Positions 33,285 to 43,427 are shown, counted from the first letter of the stretch. The stretch is DNA of 64,000 nt from Bathynomus jamesi (GCA_023014485.1 JAJOZX010000942.1:858501-922500), one strand, 5' to 3'. Program-made: numbers and translations. The notes: generated by a model from the letters alone, not told the origin.

Positions 33285-33725
33285 TCAATCGGCATTTTCA
33301 GCATCAATCCAATCACGGCCTAGTAGAGTAGGCCCTTGCTCATCCACCACTAAAAGGGTTAAGGGATGAGACAAAGTTTTCTGGTTGAGTGTAACTGTGA
33401 CGGATGCTTCTCCACAAATAGGTATTTGTATGTCCCCATACTTCTTCAAAATCGTTTTAGATGCATGTAGTTTAGGAGTGTTTTTGAAAATTTTATCAAA
33501 AACTGCCCTGGACATGACCGTTCGGGCAGCACCCGTATCTAATTCTAGAGGAACTGTAATTCCATTTAGGCCTACCTCTACAATATATGGGCCTGTATTT
33601 TTCCCACTTTGCTGCTCATAAAATAGGTACTCCACTCCAATGTTCGAAGTATTTCCCCTTTGAGGATTTACACTAGAAATGTTAAAATTAGAATTTTCAC
33701 CCTTCGTTTTCTTTGAAAAACACAC
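33285..33725 (-). pseudogene. Gypsy aspartic protease
   Basis: The open minus frame reads VPLELDTGAARTVMSRAVF, with the DTG catalytic triplet, and ends in LLVVDEQGPTLLGRDWI, the flap-to-LGRDW signature of Gypsy proteases. The N-terminal 25 residues still belong to the gag zinc-knuckle region (MCFSKKTKG follows the second knuckle). It is joined to the RT by about 90 bases with at least one shift near 33200-33285. Confidence 0.9.
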
Positions 33726-34477
33726 TTTAGCTATGTGGCCTATTTTACTACAGTTTCGGCAAACTGCTTCTTTAAAAGGGCGGTCCTTCTTCCAATGGTG
33801 TTTTCCACACCCCGTAATGGCTTGGAAGGCTTAGTAGAATTAATAGGCTTAGTCACATTCGCCTCATACCTTTTATTTGCCTGTCTAGTAGGCTCATTAG
33901 GTCTGCCAGGCCTAGAAGATTTAAAGCTATTTACGTGTTGGGCTTTACTACTGTGATTTCCAAAAGCTCTAACATCTTTAGCAGCTGTTTTTCTAGCCGT
34001 AGCTATTTCTACAGCCTGACTAAAAGTTAGGTCCTGTATGGCTAATAGGGCTCTCTGGGTAGACTCCTCTTTGAGACCCATTACAAACCTATCTCTTAGC
34101 ATTTCATCTAATTTGTCCCCAAATTTACACGTACGTCTATGGCTTTTTATTCCTGCAACAAACTCTGCAATGCTTTCATTTCCCGTCTGATGCCTTGAAT
34201 AAAATTTGAAACGTTCATAGATGAGAACTACTCGGGGTTTGTAGTGATCGGTTAGGGCCTGTACCAATTCATTATAGGTGCAGGTTTCCGGTGCTTTAGG
34301 AGAAACTAGGTCCATAACTAAACCAAACGTTTTAGGGCCTATTATAGTTAAAAAGGTAGGTACTTTCTTAGCATCAGGAATGGAATTTGCCTCGAAAAAC
34401 AACCTCACCCTAGTGGCATAAGCTTCGAAGTCCTCCCCAGAGGCCTCGTAGGGGCTTATATGGCCAATCACCGACAT
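33726..34477 (-). pseudogene. Gypsy gag
   Basis: Structural protein forming the particle. The open minus frame (34477-33740) starts MSVIGHISPYEASGEDFEAY and includes LTDHYKPRVVLIYERFKFY and IAEFVAGIKSHRRTCKFG, standard gag landmarks. A frameshift near 33800 puts the nucleic-acid binding knuckle region (CRNCSKIGHIAKVC, near 33740-33775) in the next frame, ahead of the protease. The matrix-capsid portion is about 245 residues. ATG at 34477 follows a long leader with tandem repeats. Confidence 0.9.
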
Positions 34478-34950
34478 GCTAGAGCAAAACCGAATTAGGC
34501 CAAATCACGTGAAGTAGGTTAGATTAGGTTTAAATTTGATCTAGTTACTCCCCAGTTAGGGCTGAATAGTGAATTGTATTAGAGTTAGGGCTGAGTAGGA
34601 ATTAGTTTTAGAGTTAGGGCTGAGTAGGAATTAGTTTTAGAGTTAGGGCTGAGTAGGAATTAGTTTAGAGTTAGGGCTGAGTAGGAATTAGTTTTAGAGT
34701 TAGGGCGGCGGGACCTACGCTATAGTACGGTAGCTTACCCACACAAACAAACCAATCGGACGACCCACTAGGCTACATCCAATTTTCCAAACAACCACTT
34801 GAACCTAATAAGCCAAATTAAACCAATGAGCCAAATTTAACCCAATGACAAAATTTAATCAAATGAGCCAAATTCAATCCAATGAGCTAAATTAAATCCA
34901 ATGAGCTTAATCGAATCCCATGAGCTTAATTGAATCCCATGAGCTTAATT
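34478..34950. repeat. Gypsy leader with two tandem arrays
   Basis: Between gag and the primer site. About 34560-34710 repeats a unit of roughly 37 bp (gagttagggctgagtagga...); about 34800-34950 repeats a unit of roughly 22 bp (atgagccaaattaaaccaa and variants). No open frame is present. The arrays resemble the variable leader repeats of some Gypsy elements. Confidence 0.8.
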
Positions 34951-34970
34951 GAATCCCATCCTCGTCGCCA
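34951..34970 (-). other. Gypsy primer-binding site, tRNA-Ser type
   Basis: The plus strand reads GAATCCCATCCTCGTCGCCA, which has the form of a tRNA 3' end (T-arm end, CCTCGTC acceptor strand, discriminator G and CCA). A CCTCGTC acceptor pairs with GACGAGG, as in insect serine tRNAs from memory. The site lies two bases inside the 5' LTR. Confidence 0.8.
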
Positions 34971-34972
34971 AA

Positions 34973-35396
34973 TGTGATAGCGTGGGGTAGACACCCCAGT
35001 TAGGTTACTTAGGTTCTAGAAAACAATCTAAAGCACTTACCGGTGCGTTGAATTAGATATTCCTTTGGGAGCCTACCATTAGATTCCTGTGTCCCACAAA
35101 CAGCCTACCTAACTCTCTCTTACTTTACCAATTTAGAAGTTATAGACATTACCTCTAACTATACTTAAGTACGGACAACTTTCTACCCCATTTGTCACCT
35201 TAGAAACACCACCTAATTACACTCAGCACCAACGATTAGGTCAGATAGGAAAAAACATCTCTAGGCTAGCCCAAAACAATACGAACAGCCGCGTTGGTTC
35301 GTTTATGACTTGCTGTTGCCATTCAGCTTAGCTTTAGTGATATTTCCCCTTTAGTGACTTTTAGAGTATATACATATATATACACACGTCACCTCA
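34973..35396 (-). repeat. Gypsy 5' LTR
   Basis: A 424-bp LTR, 5' with respect to the coding strand, intact. It carries a short TA stretch near its outer end (tatacatatatatac). It matches the interrupted LTR at 25404-26662 with about ten differences. Confidence 0.93.
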
Positions 35397-35693
35397 GTTC
35401 CTTCTATTTCTTTTCTGTTCACTATTCATAAGCTCCTCTTTTGCCTTTTCCTCATAGTCTCGTTCTGCTTTAAAAACTGTAAACGAGTTTATTTCGATTA
35501 TGCGGCCTTTGCAGAAGAACTTTATTTCGTTCACTTGTTTAGCGCCCGTTATAAGACAGAGTTTTTCGTCGCTCCAATTCAGGCATTGAAATTCGATTAA
35601 GTTCTTGCAAAGATCACAGCGAATTGTTTTTGATTCATCTGTTTCTTTTTTACAGTATCCACAGGGTTGTATGAATTGATTTACCATTGCCAT
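35397..35693 (-). pseudogene. PHD/CCCH LINE ORF1, PHD-like N-terminus
   Basis: The minus frame from ATG 35693 reads MAMVNQFIQPCGYCKKE, TIRCDLCKNLIEFQCLNW and EIKFFCKG, a PHD-like pattern of paired cysteines. The usual histidine before the central cysteine is glutamate here and the last paired cysteine is absent, so the fold may be degenerate. A charged coiled stretch (ERDYEEKAKEELMNSEQK) follows to the Gypsy insertion at 35396. PHD-type ORF1 proteins are known from CR1-like LINEs. Together with the CCCH part at 24238-24537 it would make an ORF1 of roughly 270-300 residues. Confidence 0.7.
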
Positions 35694-36160
35694 GTTTCTA
35701 ATGGTATGTAAATGATTGCGCTCGAAATATTAACTCAAAATGGTAATTTATTAAGTGAGGTATTTGACTCGACTTTAGAAATGAGGGAGAGAAAGTTTTT
35801 CCGTTATTCCGTAGGGTGGGGGATGGGGGATGTGGCACGCTGTAGGTTACCACTGATTGGTGCCCTGGAGTGTACCGCGGGGAATACCTGAGGGATATTG
35901 CCTTTCGATGGGCAGTTAGATTTCCTCCGAGAGAAAACACTTGGAATAGATTGTATAGATTAAGTTGCTTTAATCTTATTTGCTTTATTTCAACAAACGC
36001 CACTATTTCACCACTTAAATAGGCATACGACTGTGTTCACTGAATATTCACTCAAAATTTGGCACTACTTAAAAAGGATTAACTGCTGGACTTTTATTGT
36101 AATATCATTTTTATTCGGACTTTCCAACGAAACATGTGTAACCGTCACACTTGGCAGGAA

Positions 36161-36163
<3 letters not shown>
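35694..36163 (-). other. 5' non-coding region of the PHD/CCCH LINE
   Basis: About 470 bp upstream of the ORF1 ATG, probably the LINE 5' untranslated region and promoter, ending at a (TA)n tract. I cannot place the exact 5' end because no other copy in the window extends this far. Confidence 0.5.

Positions 36164-36225
<62 letters not shown>
36164..36225. repeat. (TA)n microsatellite between two LINE copies
   Basis: About 60 bp of TA with one irregularity. It separates the 5' end of the minus-strand LINE from the truncated start of the first plus-strand copy. Confidence 0.9.
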
Positions 36226-37097
36226 GAAGTTTAACACTGAGAAATTTCAGCTGTTAATTAAAGTACGAAAAAAGAGAGGACCTAAAATCCATGGAAATTA
36301 TACCCCAAATGGACAGAAAATTCAGAGAAATTCTAAAGCAAAAGATTTAGGGGTTGTAATGACAAATGATGCGAAATTTGAAACACAAAATAAGATAGCA
36401 GTAAACAGAGCAAAGAGAATAACGGGGCAGATATTGAGAACCTTTAAACGAAGGGATAGGAATGTAATGATTCCTCTACTGAAAACACTGATCATACCCA
36501 AATTGGAATACTGCTTGGTCCTAACATCCCCATATAAAAAAGAAGACATTAGACAGCTAGCAGGGATTCAGAGAAGCTTCACAGCCAAGATCAAGGGGTG
36601 TAAAGAACTAAATTACTGGGAAAGGTTACGCGAACAAAACCTATATTCACTGGAAAGGAGAAGACACACACGCACCATTATTTACACTTGAAAAATAATG
36701 GAGAAACTAGTCCCTATTCTTACTCTGAACCCTGTAATTCCCCAAACAACGATCGAAAGTAGAAAAGGAAGACTGTGTCGTGTTCCCAAATTAAAGACGA
36801 GACAGAGAACATCCTTAACCCTGAAAAAAATAGTTTTGTTGTGAGAGAACCAAAACTGTTTAATCAGCTGCCCAAAGACCTAAGGAACACGAATGGTGTT
36901 GCAGTTGAGATCTTCAAAAGAAGATTAGATGCCTGGCTCAGAACAATCCCCGATGAGTCGGGCGGACCTGGCCATGTGAGGTGGAGAGTACAAGAAACCA
37001 ACTCACTACTTCACCAGGCCAACTCGAGAGGAGGGGCGCAAGTTTGACCTTCGTGAAATGAGGAATCATCGCGCGGAACCTTTGAAAGGTTGAAAGG
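36226..37097 (+). pseudogene. PHD/CCCH-family LINE, truncated copy 2
   Basis: A 5'-truncated plus-strand copy beginning inside the RT after the FADD box. It reads FNTEKFQLL, DLGVVMTNDAKFETQNK and IIPKLEYCLVLTSPYKKED (36226-36691), then after a stop EPKLFNQLPKDLRN, RRLDAWLRTIPDESGG and HVRWRVQETNSLLHQA (36775-37047). It ends in a (TA)n tail at 37098-37115. It differs from the other two copies at many sites, for example KAKDLGVV against TKAVDFGVI, so it belongs to an older or separate subfamily. It has one stop near 36690 and one frameshift near 36775. Confidence 0.85.
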
Positions 37098-37160
37098 TAT
37101 ATATATATATATATAATACTCTGCGGCCATTTTAATTTCCCATTTATAAACTACAAAAAG

Positions 37161-37652
37161 GTGGGCAGAAAAATCATTATACGGCAAGATAAGGGGGGCA
37201 CAAGAGAGGACCAGGAGCAAGCAAAAATGCTGATGGCTCTCACAAACGAGATTATGCTGACACAGGAGATAACAGAAAATACCAGAAAAAATAACTGCCG
37301 AGATCTGGTATTCACAAATACGACGAACTTGATTGCCGATATAAAAATAACTCCAACTATTATTTCAGACCACAATATAATCGAGTTATCAACAAATATG
37401 GCGATAACTTTAAAAGACAATACACATACGGAAGGAAGAAGCAAATTTGGGGCTTTTAACTTAAACGCCAAGACCATAAATTGGGAAGAAATCAGATCAC
37501 ACATGGCCCAAATAGAGTGGAGAACAATTTTAGAGAATAAAACAACTGAGGAAATGCTAATAACCTTGGAAGAAAAGAAGACGCTGAAAATTCTGGAAAA
37601 ATATGCTCCGAAAGCACAGCCAAAAGGAAAGAAGAACTTGCTAGAGAGGTAA
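37161..37652 (+). pseudogene. LINE endonuclease C-terminus and linker (copy 3)
   Basis: An open frame covering the part of the endonuclease missing from the minus copy: RKNNCRDLVFTNTTNLI, then TIISDHNIIELSTNM with the catalytic SDH motif, followed by a charged linker (FGAFNLNAKTINWEEI). The N-terminal half of the endonuclease, with the first catalytic residues, is absent because of 5' truncation. A frameshift near 37650 leads into the next linker region (37703-37909). Confidence 0.83.
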
Positions 37653-38029
37653 AAGAGAAGCATATTCCGCAAAAGAAAGAGAGTAGCAACGAAGTTAGCT
37701 AATTGCGGAGACAACAATGCCAGGAAAGAAATACAAAAAAACCCGGAGAGAATCGAGTGAGAAATACAAACTCTGATAAAGGGCCGTACATAGAGGGAAG
37801 AGGAAAAGGCGGTAGAAGTAATAAAGGAAAATCCAAAATACTTCTACAGCTATGCGAAAAAGAAAACAAAAACCCGCGCTACTATCGGGCCCTTAAGGAA
37901 AGGAAATAATGAACTAACAGACGATCAAAACGAAATATCTGAAACATTGAGAGCCCAGTATGAATCGCTATTCAGTACCCCAAAAATGACAAAGCGATAC
38001 CTGACATAAATGCATCCTTCAAAGAGAAA

Positions 38030-39193
38030 TTGCAAGAAGAATGTATAACGGACTTTGATTTTACCCCAGAAGATGAAGCGAGAGCTATAGGACAAATGAA
38101 ATCACATTCAGCCGCAGGTCCGGACAAATGGAGCGCACTATTAATTAAAAACTGTAAAAATGAAATAGCTACACCCTTATACTGGATATGGAGAAGATCC
38201 CTAGACACTGGGGAAATACCAAGCATCTTGAAAAGAGCAAACATTGTCCCTATATATAAAGGCGGGGATAGATCTCAAGCAAAGAACCACAGACCAGTGT
38301 CCTTGACGTCCTACTTCACCAAAATGTTTGAAAGAATAGTCAGAGAGAAATCTATGATTCTTGGAGACATTGGAAAGATTCAATGAAAATCAGCACGGAT
38401 TTCGATCAGGAAGATAATGCTTATCACAACTTATAGAGCATTATAACAATATCCTAGATGCACTTGAAGGCAATGAAAACTACGATGTCAAATACACGGA
38501 TTTTGCTAAAGCTTTCGACAAATGCGATCTTGGTATAATTATTAATAGCACATAAAATGAAACATATGGGAATAACAGGCAAAGTGGGAAAAATGGATCT
38601 ACAACTTCCTCAGAAAACCACTACAGGTAGTCAAAATTCAAGGTGTATCATCATCAGACTCAGAAGTACGCAGCTCAGTACCACAAGGTACAGTGCTGGT
38701 CCCACTCCTCTTCATTATCATGCTAACAGACATAGACAGTGGAGTTAACAGCAACAGTATAGTAACATCATTTGCGGACGATACAAAGATCAGCAGAAAA
38801 ATCAGCGATACAAATGAAGTGGAGGCCTTGCAGAGGGACACGAACAAAATATACAAATGGTCAGAAGACAACAATATGACATTTAACACCGAGAAATATC
38901 AGCTCTTGAGATATGGTAGAAATGAGGAACTTAAAAAGATTGCATATTATGCTCCAGATAGGCAAGAAATTCAGATAAGCACGAAAGCGGTGGACTTGGG
39001 GGTAATAATGACCGATTATGCCAAATTCGAGACACAAAATCAGATAGCAATAAACAAAGCAAAAAGAGTCGCGGGACAGGTACTAAGAATGTTCAAAAGG
39101 AGGGATAAGACAGTAATGATTCCCCTGCTGAGAACACTGATCATACCAAAATTTGAATACTGCTCAGTGCTCAGTTTTGACGTCGCCATATAA
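38030..39193 (+). pseudogene. LINE reverse transcriptase (copy 3)
   Basis: The RT in pieces. 38030-38386 has SAAGPDKWSALLIKN and HRPVSLTSYFTKMFERIV; 38387-38690 is broken by shifts and a stop in the region of KVGK and DFAKAFDKCD; 38693-39193 has the post-palm region with VLVPLLFIIML, SFADDTKISRK, DNNMTFNTEKYQLLRY and LRTLIIPKFEYCSVL. Domain order and wording equal those of the minus copy. At least three shifts and one stop make it inactive. The C-terminal domain resumes after the MITE at about 39715 and ends before 40000. Confidence 0.85.
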
Positions 39194-39336
39194 AAAGGAA
39201 GAAATTAATAAACTAGAACAAACGCAGAGACATTTCACGGCCAAGATTGATGGCTGCAAAGAATTCAACTACTGGGAAAGACTACTGTACGTAAACTAAA
39301 TTTGTACTCCCTGGGAAGAAGAAGAGAGAGGTATTA

Positions 39337-39714
39337 CAGTAGCGGATTATAATGGGGGCAAAGGGGCATTTGCCCCCGGCCCCAGATGCTGACCTGCCCC
39401 AAGATGCTGACCGACCCCAAGAAACTATGTAAACGCTATAACCTACCGTTGAAATAATTGGTCGACCGTGAGGAAGAAAAAAAATTCTAGATTCCGCTTC
39501 TACAAAACCTAGTTTAGTATCCCATTTATGTGAACAAAGTATGCATTTGCTGTAATCACATCTTTGTTTTTGTTTCGTTTTCTGTTGATCGATCCCAGTC
39601 AGCTGATCACATCACTCATGTATGATGTATCAGGTAAAGAATTGTGTTTTTCTAGTGACACCGGCCCGAAAATATTCATTGTCCCCGGCCCTAACAATGC
39701 TTAATCCGGCATCC
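39337..39714. mobile_element. Non-autonomous hAT-like element
   Basis: About 378 bp with left end cagtagcggattataatggg and a right end whose reverse complement reads ccggattaagcattg. The left end is close to the hAT end at 1702 (cagtggcggattta). Inside are gcccccggccc repeats near both ends. The right end is damaged and no clean duplication is seen, so the borders are approximate. Confidence 0.6.
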
Positions 39715-40020
39715 AAACAACGCTGGAAAATAGGAAAGGCAGAATGTGTAGGGTTCCCAAATTAAAGGCCCGACAAGGGACTTCCTCAACTCTGAAGGAA
39801 AATAACTTGGTTGTTAGGGGGGCCATGAATTTTCAACCAGCTTCCAAAGGACCTCAGAAACGTTACAGGGGTCAAAGTTGAAGTCTTCATGATAAGACTA
39901 GATGCTTGGCTCAGGACGGTACCAGATGAGCCGGGTGTACCTGGCTATGTACGGTGGAGAGCGCAAGAGAGCAACTCGCTCCTCCACCAAGCCAGGAGGT
40001 ATATATATATATATATATAT

Positions 40021-40465
40021 ATGATACACAGACCGTGCATGGAACAAGGAACTCTTCTAGGATAATTAAATCCACTATATTCCGAATAAGTAATGGTAAA
40101 TGACAAATACTATAGTTTTTCTTTTTCATGATGCTAGCCCGACGTGGGCACCGGGTCACTCGCAAAGAGGTCCCAAAAATATAGCTTTCCTCACCAGCTA
40201 TCTGCAAAGCAGATAGGATCCAGCTTTGGGACAGGATCTAGGGTTTAAAGCAGCCTAGCCCGGACATGTTATATGCCTTGAAAAGTGGACGCTCAGTTCT
40301 GCCAATTGAGGTTTAAGTTTTGGTTTTTGGCTAAAAATATAATAGTTACCCCCTTTTTTCTTTGATGTATTCAATCTGACGTGAAGGCAGCGAGTCTTTT
40401 GCTTATGTTCTAAATGTAGCTAGGCTAGGCTGCTTTAAACACTAGATCCTGTCCCAAAGCTGGAT
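40021..40465. repeat. Dispersed repeat, copy 2, arranged as a foldback
   Basis: The left half (40021-40262) is the reverse complement of about 6697-6945 and the right half (40262-40465) matches 6543-6745 directly. As a result ccagctttgggacaggatct at about 40218 and its complement at about 40440 face each other. It follows the (TA)n tail of LINE copy 3. Confidence 0.75.
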
Positions 40466-40469
40466 GATA

Positions 40470-40704
40470 CGTTGGTGATACGTTCCTTTAGATGATTTAT
40501 GTCTCGTATCTTTTCCTGATACACCATGGCCTTCAAGTGCCCCCAAAGATAGAAATCAAGGGGGGTGAGATCTGGGGATCTGGGAGGCCACTCCACAGGA
40601 CCAATTCAATTCGTTGCTCTTTCGTCAAACGCATATTCTTAGGGTATCTGAAACATAAAAACAAACGTTTAATTTTTCCTATGTATGGAAACTTACGGCC
40701 CACC

Positions 40705-40707
<3 letters not shown>
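40470..40707 (-). pseudogene. Mariner-like transposase C-terminal fragment
   Basis: On the minus strand the region reads WPPRSPDLTPLDFYLWGHLK and MVYQEKIRDINHLKERI, a typical end of a mariner/IS630-type transposase, with the last catalytic aspartate in PLDFYLWG. To the right, the plus-strand word ggcccaccctgtata is a terminal repeat of the common cagggtgggcc type, next to a TA tract. The rest of the gene is missing. Confidence 0.7.

Positions 40708-40745
<38 letters not shown>
40708..40745. repeat. (TA)n microsatellite
   Basis: TA tract between the mariner-like fragment and a Penelope-terminus-like repeat. Confidence 0.9.
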
Positions 40746-40860
40746 GCACTAGAATCACAAAATAACACGTGACCTTATTAATAAGCAAACAACCACAAGG
40801 AAAAGGAAACACAAAGTCCGAGCGGGTTTTCAATTTTTTACCTGGCAACACTGTCCTGGG
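40746..40860. repeat. Fragment related to the 17.8-kb palindrome
   Basis: The words aacaaccacaaggaaaaggaaacacaaagt match the arm at 17796 with changes. It is single-armed here. No coding sequence. Confidence 0.55.
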
Positions 40861-41102
40861 ATGACAGGTTTAGTATTAATATTTTATATTAATGCATATA
40901 GAATAAATTCGTAATAAGTTAAAATGTATTCTTACTATAAAATATACAAACTAAAACAAAACCTGCTTATCTCTGTAACTGTATGTACAAACTTTAGTAC
41001 ATTGTTATAGAGATAAACACATCAATAGACACCGATACAAAGCCCAAGGCGGGGTCGACCGCCTCTGTCGCCCACCCCTTCGGTACGCCCCTGTGATAGA
41101 GT
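40861..41102. other. Spacer with no recognised element
   Basis: AT-rich, then a GC-richer stretch (ccgcctctgtcgcccacc) before the MITE. No open frame of note. The last eight bases are the MITE target duplication. Confidence 0.3.
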
Positions 41103-41317
41103 CAGGGGCGCCCACAGGCGGACGCACAGACGCACGTGCGTCCACCAAATTTTAATTTCTTAGAAAAGTTGGAGACCAAATTTTAATTTCTTAGAAAACC
41201 TGTGGGATAGGATCACAGATGGCCTACTTATTTTACTTATTTATTGCGCTACGTCCCCAGAATCTCAACCTAAAAAAAATCGTGCGTCCAATTTTTTAAA
41301 GGCTGCGGGCGCCCCTG
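41103..41317. mobile_element. Short hAT MITE
   Basis: A 215-bp element with ends caggggcgccc and gggcgcccctg flanked by gatagagt at 41095-41102 and 41318-41325. The interior repeats caaattttaatttcttaga twice. No gene. Confidence 0.93.
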
Positions 41318-41325
41318 GATAGAGT

Positions 41326-41692
41326 CATCTTGAATCGCTGTCCTGGACGCTTTGGATTTGAATGGTCCTGGCCACTGTACTCACCACATTTGAATCCATG
41401 TGATTATTTCCTATGGCAATTCGTTAAGGACAATGTGTACAGGAATAATCCACATACGGTCGAACAATTAAAGGCAGAAATTACAGCTTCTGTGGAGAGC
41501 ATTACTGATGAAACACTAGCTCAGGGTTATGGAAAATTTCAATGGACGTTTGCAAATGGTGTTGGATACACCATGAATAAAACCTCCCGTGCTTCATTGT
41601 TGTTGTGAAAGCAGAACCAGTGTTGTAATTGAAATACTTTAATAAATATAAACAATTCAAATTAGGGTGTGTTTTTTTTGATGACCCGAATA
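41326..41692 (+). pseudogene. Mariner-like transposase C-terminal fragment with 3' end
   Basis: The open frame 41330-41608 reads WPLYSPHLNPCDYFLWQFVK and NNPHTVEQLKAEITASVES, the C-terminal catalytic region of a mariner-type transposase, with aspartate in PCDYFLW. It is followed by about 80 bp of 3' sequence ending ttttttgatgacccgaata, probably the right terminal repeat. The N-terminal two thirds and the left end are not found nearby; the hAT MITE at 41103 sits just upstream. The family differs from the fragment at 40470. Confidence 0.75.
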
Positions 41693-41699
41693 TATATAC

Positions 41700-42531
41700 A
41701 TATATTATTTACATTACTGTAAAATGATATAACAGAGAATTATAAATTTTGCATGATGACTCTTGGCTTGAAATGAGGCTATATCCTTGTAAGAAGTGGT
41801 ATTTATATCTTAGCTCCAAACGAATGACTTTTTTTCGTCTCAGTACCCTCTGTGGGAAGAAGGACATTTAAAGGGTTAACCAACTGACACAATTTTTAAG
41901 ATCCTGCAGCGAAGCCAACTAACCAACCAACAGAAAGAGTTCAGTCTGTTTATGGAAAGGGTGGATCTTGGTTTTAACTGCGTAACTTAATACCTTTGAG
42001 TTGTATTTTGAGGCTATTATAATTAACCTAAAACTCAATTTTGTCAGTATGAAACGTTGGCGACTGCAAATGTTTGATGTGTCTTGAATCTGGCTCTTGT
42101 ACATTGGGTATAATCTATGTTTTCATCTTTTGTTTAGTCTAAAAGTAGTTTTATTTAAAACAATAAATATTGTTGAAGCTTCACTGAAGATTTACTGTTG
42201 ATATTGAAGAAATATATACAAACACTGAAACAAACTTTTTAATTATTATTACTAATATTTGCATAGCATCCTTGTGATAAAAGAGAAGAAATGGTGTAGT
42301 TAAATTATGTGAATATTTCTTGTTAAAAGATAATTTGTTAAATACAAATGAAACATGACTGGTCCTTCATAAAGTGTTCCTTTTCACGTACGAGTATTTG
42401 GCTAATATGTAGTTTCATGCCACCAGATTTCGGTGATCCGCCCATTTCATACGTCTGGCGAATCGGGGTGAATCTTGTGTCAGGGTTATGCTACACTAGG
42501 TTAGGTGGTCGTTCTAGGTTGGTTAGTTATT
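41700..42531. other. AT-rich spacer, nothing recognised
   Basis: About 800 bp with no gene-like open frame and no repeat I can assign. The last eight bases (tagttatt, 42524-42531) are the left target duplication of the Merlin-like element. Confidence 0.4.
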
Positions 42532-42980
42532 GGTAAATGTAGAGAAAACCCCGGGGGTAACGATTTTTTAATAAGTGGTATTTCTAGAGGTACTTTTGCT
42601 TCTGAATCCAGTGGTGATATTCGTTTTTTGGGAAAATGGTTAGTTTTGAAGTTATTCAATTTTTAATTTTACGTCCAACTGAAAAAATTTTACATTCTGC
42701 AGCCAATTAGCGCATTTGTTTCTTGATGATTAACCAGATGCGCATAAATTTTTGGGTAATGGTTCAGAATACGGGCGCCACTTAAGCAAAATTTCGAGAA
42801 ATACCATAGACACAAAGTTGTTTCTCATTAAAATACGTTGATTGCATGTGTCGCATAGTCAAAAAACGAAGTTAGAAAATTACGAAAAAATATATATAGC
42901 AACTCTAGTGCTTTTGGGCTAAGAATCTAGGAAATTTTGAGTTGGCAACCCTACTATCGTTCATTCACTTTAGTTTGAAA

Positions 42981-43286
42981 ATGGCTTCGGTCTGTGATGG
43001 ATGTGCGATGACGCTAGTAGAGCTCGCGGCCGTGTTGGAAGATCGGACGAAACTAATTAAATTACTTGCGGACCACAAATTAATAAAAGTTACCTCTGTC
43101 TGTTCGTCCTGTGATAGTGTGGTGAACATTGCGGCTGATAATAATTTCCGCTGTGATAGACGCGTCATTATTCGTGAAAATAAGACTGTCAAGAGACGTA
43201 GGTGTAAGTTTAAGAAGTCTGCTTTCGCCGGTACGTTTTTTGACCACGCACATTTACAACCGGCTACCATCCTACATTCTACATAA
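42981..43286 (+). pseudogene. Zinc-ribbon exon of Merlin-like transposase, copy A
   Basis: From ATG 42981 the frame reads MASVCDGCAMTLVELAAVL, KLIKVTSVCSSCDSVV, FRCDRRVIIRE and RRCKFKKSAFAGTFFDHAHL, ending at 43286 after 101 residues. The spacing C..C...C..C with SxxxGTFF is the N-terminal pattern of ISXO2/Merlin transposases. No catalytic domain follows in frame. It is either a separate small protein, a first exon whose acceptor I cannot place, or a truncated gene. A second, more diverged version lies 450 bp downstream. Confidence 0.55.
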
Positions 43287-43427
43287 GGGGGTCGAGGGGG
43301 CGCAGCCCCCTCTTTAACTTAGGTTAATTACTAATTTGCAAATTTTTATGCATCCTCTAGTACTATTTGATGTGTAAAAAATGTTCGGAATAAATACATC
43401 CGGTAATGTCAATAATTACCGTGTTTT

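Larger units (their letters stand above)
25404..35396 (-). mobile_element. Gypsy-type LTR retrotransposon, near full length, nested
   Basis: Two LTRs in the same orientation (25404-26662, interrupted, and 34973-35396) bound a minus-strand gag-pol set in the Gypsy order: gag, protease, RT, RNase H, integrase. The LTRs start TGAGGTGACG and end CTATCACA on the coding strand. A primer site at 34951-34970 and a purine tract at about 26663-26673 lie where expected. The flanking 4-mers are gtac (25400-25403) and gttc (35397-35400), one mismatch from a duplication. Without its three insertions (825 + 8, 3378 + 3 and 453 + 8 bp) the element would be about 5.3 kb. Frameshifts in gag and pol make it inactive. 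It interrupts the PHD/CCCH LINE. Confidence 0.93.
37117..40000 (+). mobile_element. PHD/CCCH-family LINE, truncated copy 3
   Basis: A plus-strand copy that begins within the endonuclease and ends in a (TA)n tail (40000-40022). It is close to the minus copy at 17972-24057, with shared phrases such as GGTREDQEQAKMLMALTNE and AIGQMKSHSAAGPDKW. Its 3' part is interrupted by a 378-bp MITE near 39337, where about 115 bp of LINE sequence is also missing. It starts directly after the (TA)n tail of copy 2. Confidence 0.88.

Noticed and set aside
40492..40752. Plus-strand ORF of 86 codons
   Set aside because: It is antisense to the mariner-like fragment SPDLTPLDFYLWG and runs into a TA tract.
42965..43270. 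A 101-codon minus-strand ORF
   Set aside because: It lies exactly antisense to the zinc-ribbon exon, which has recognisable cysteine motifs.
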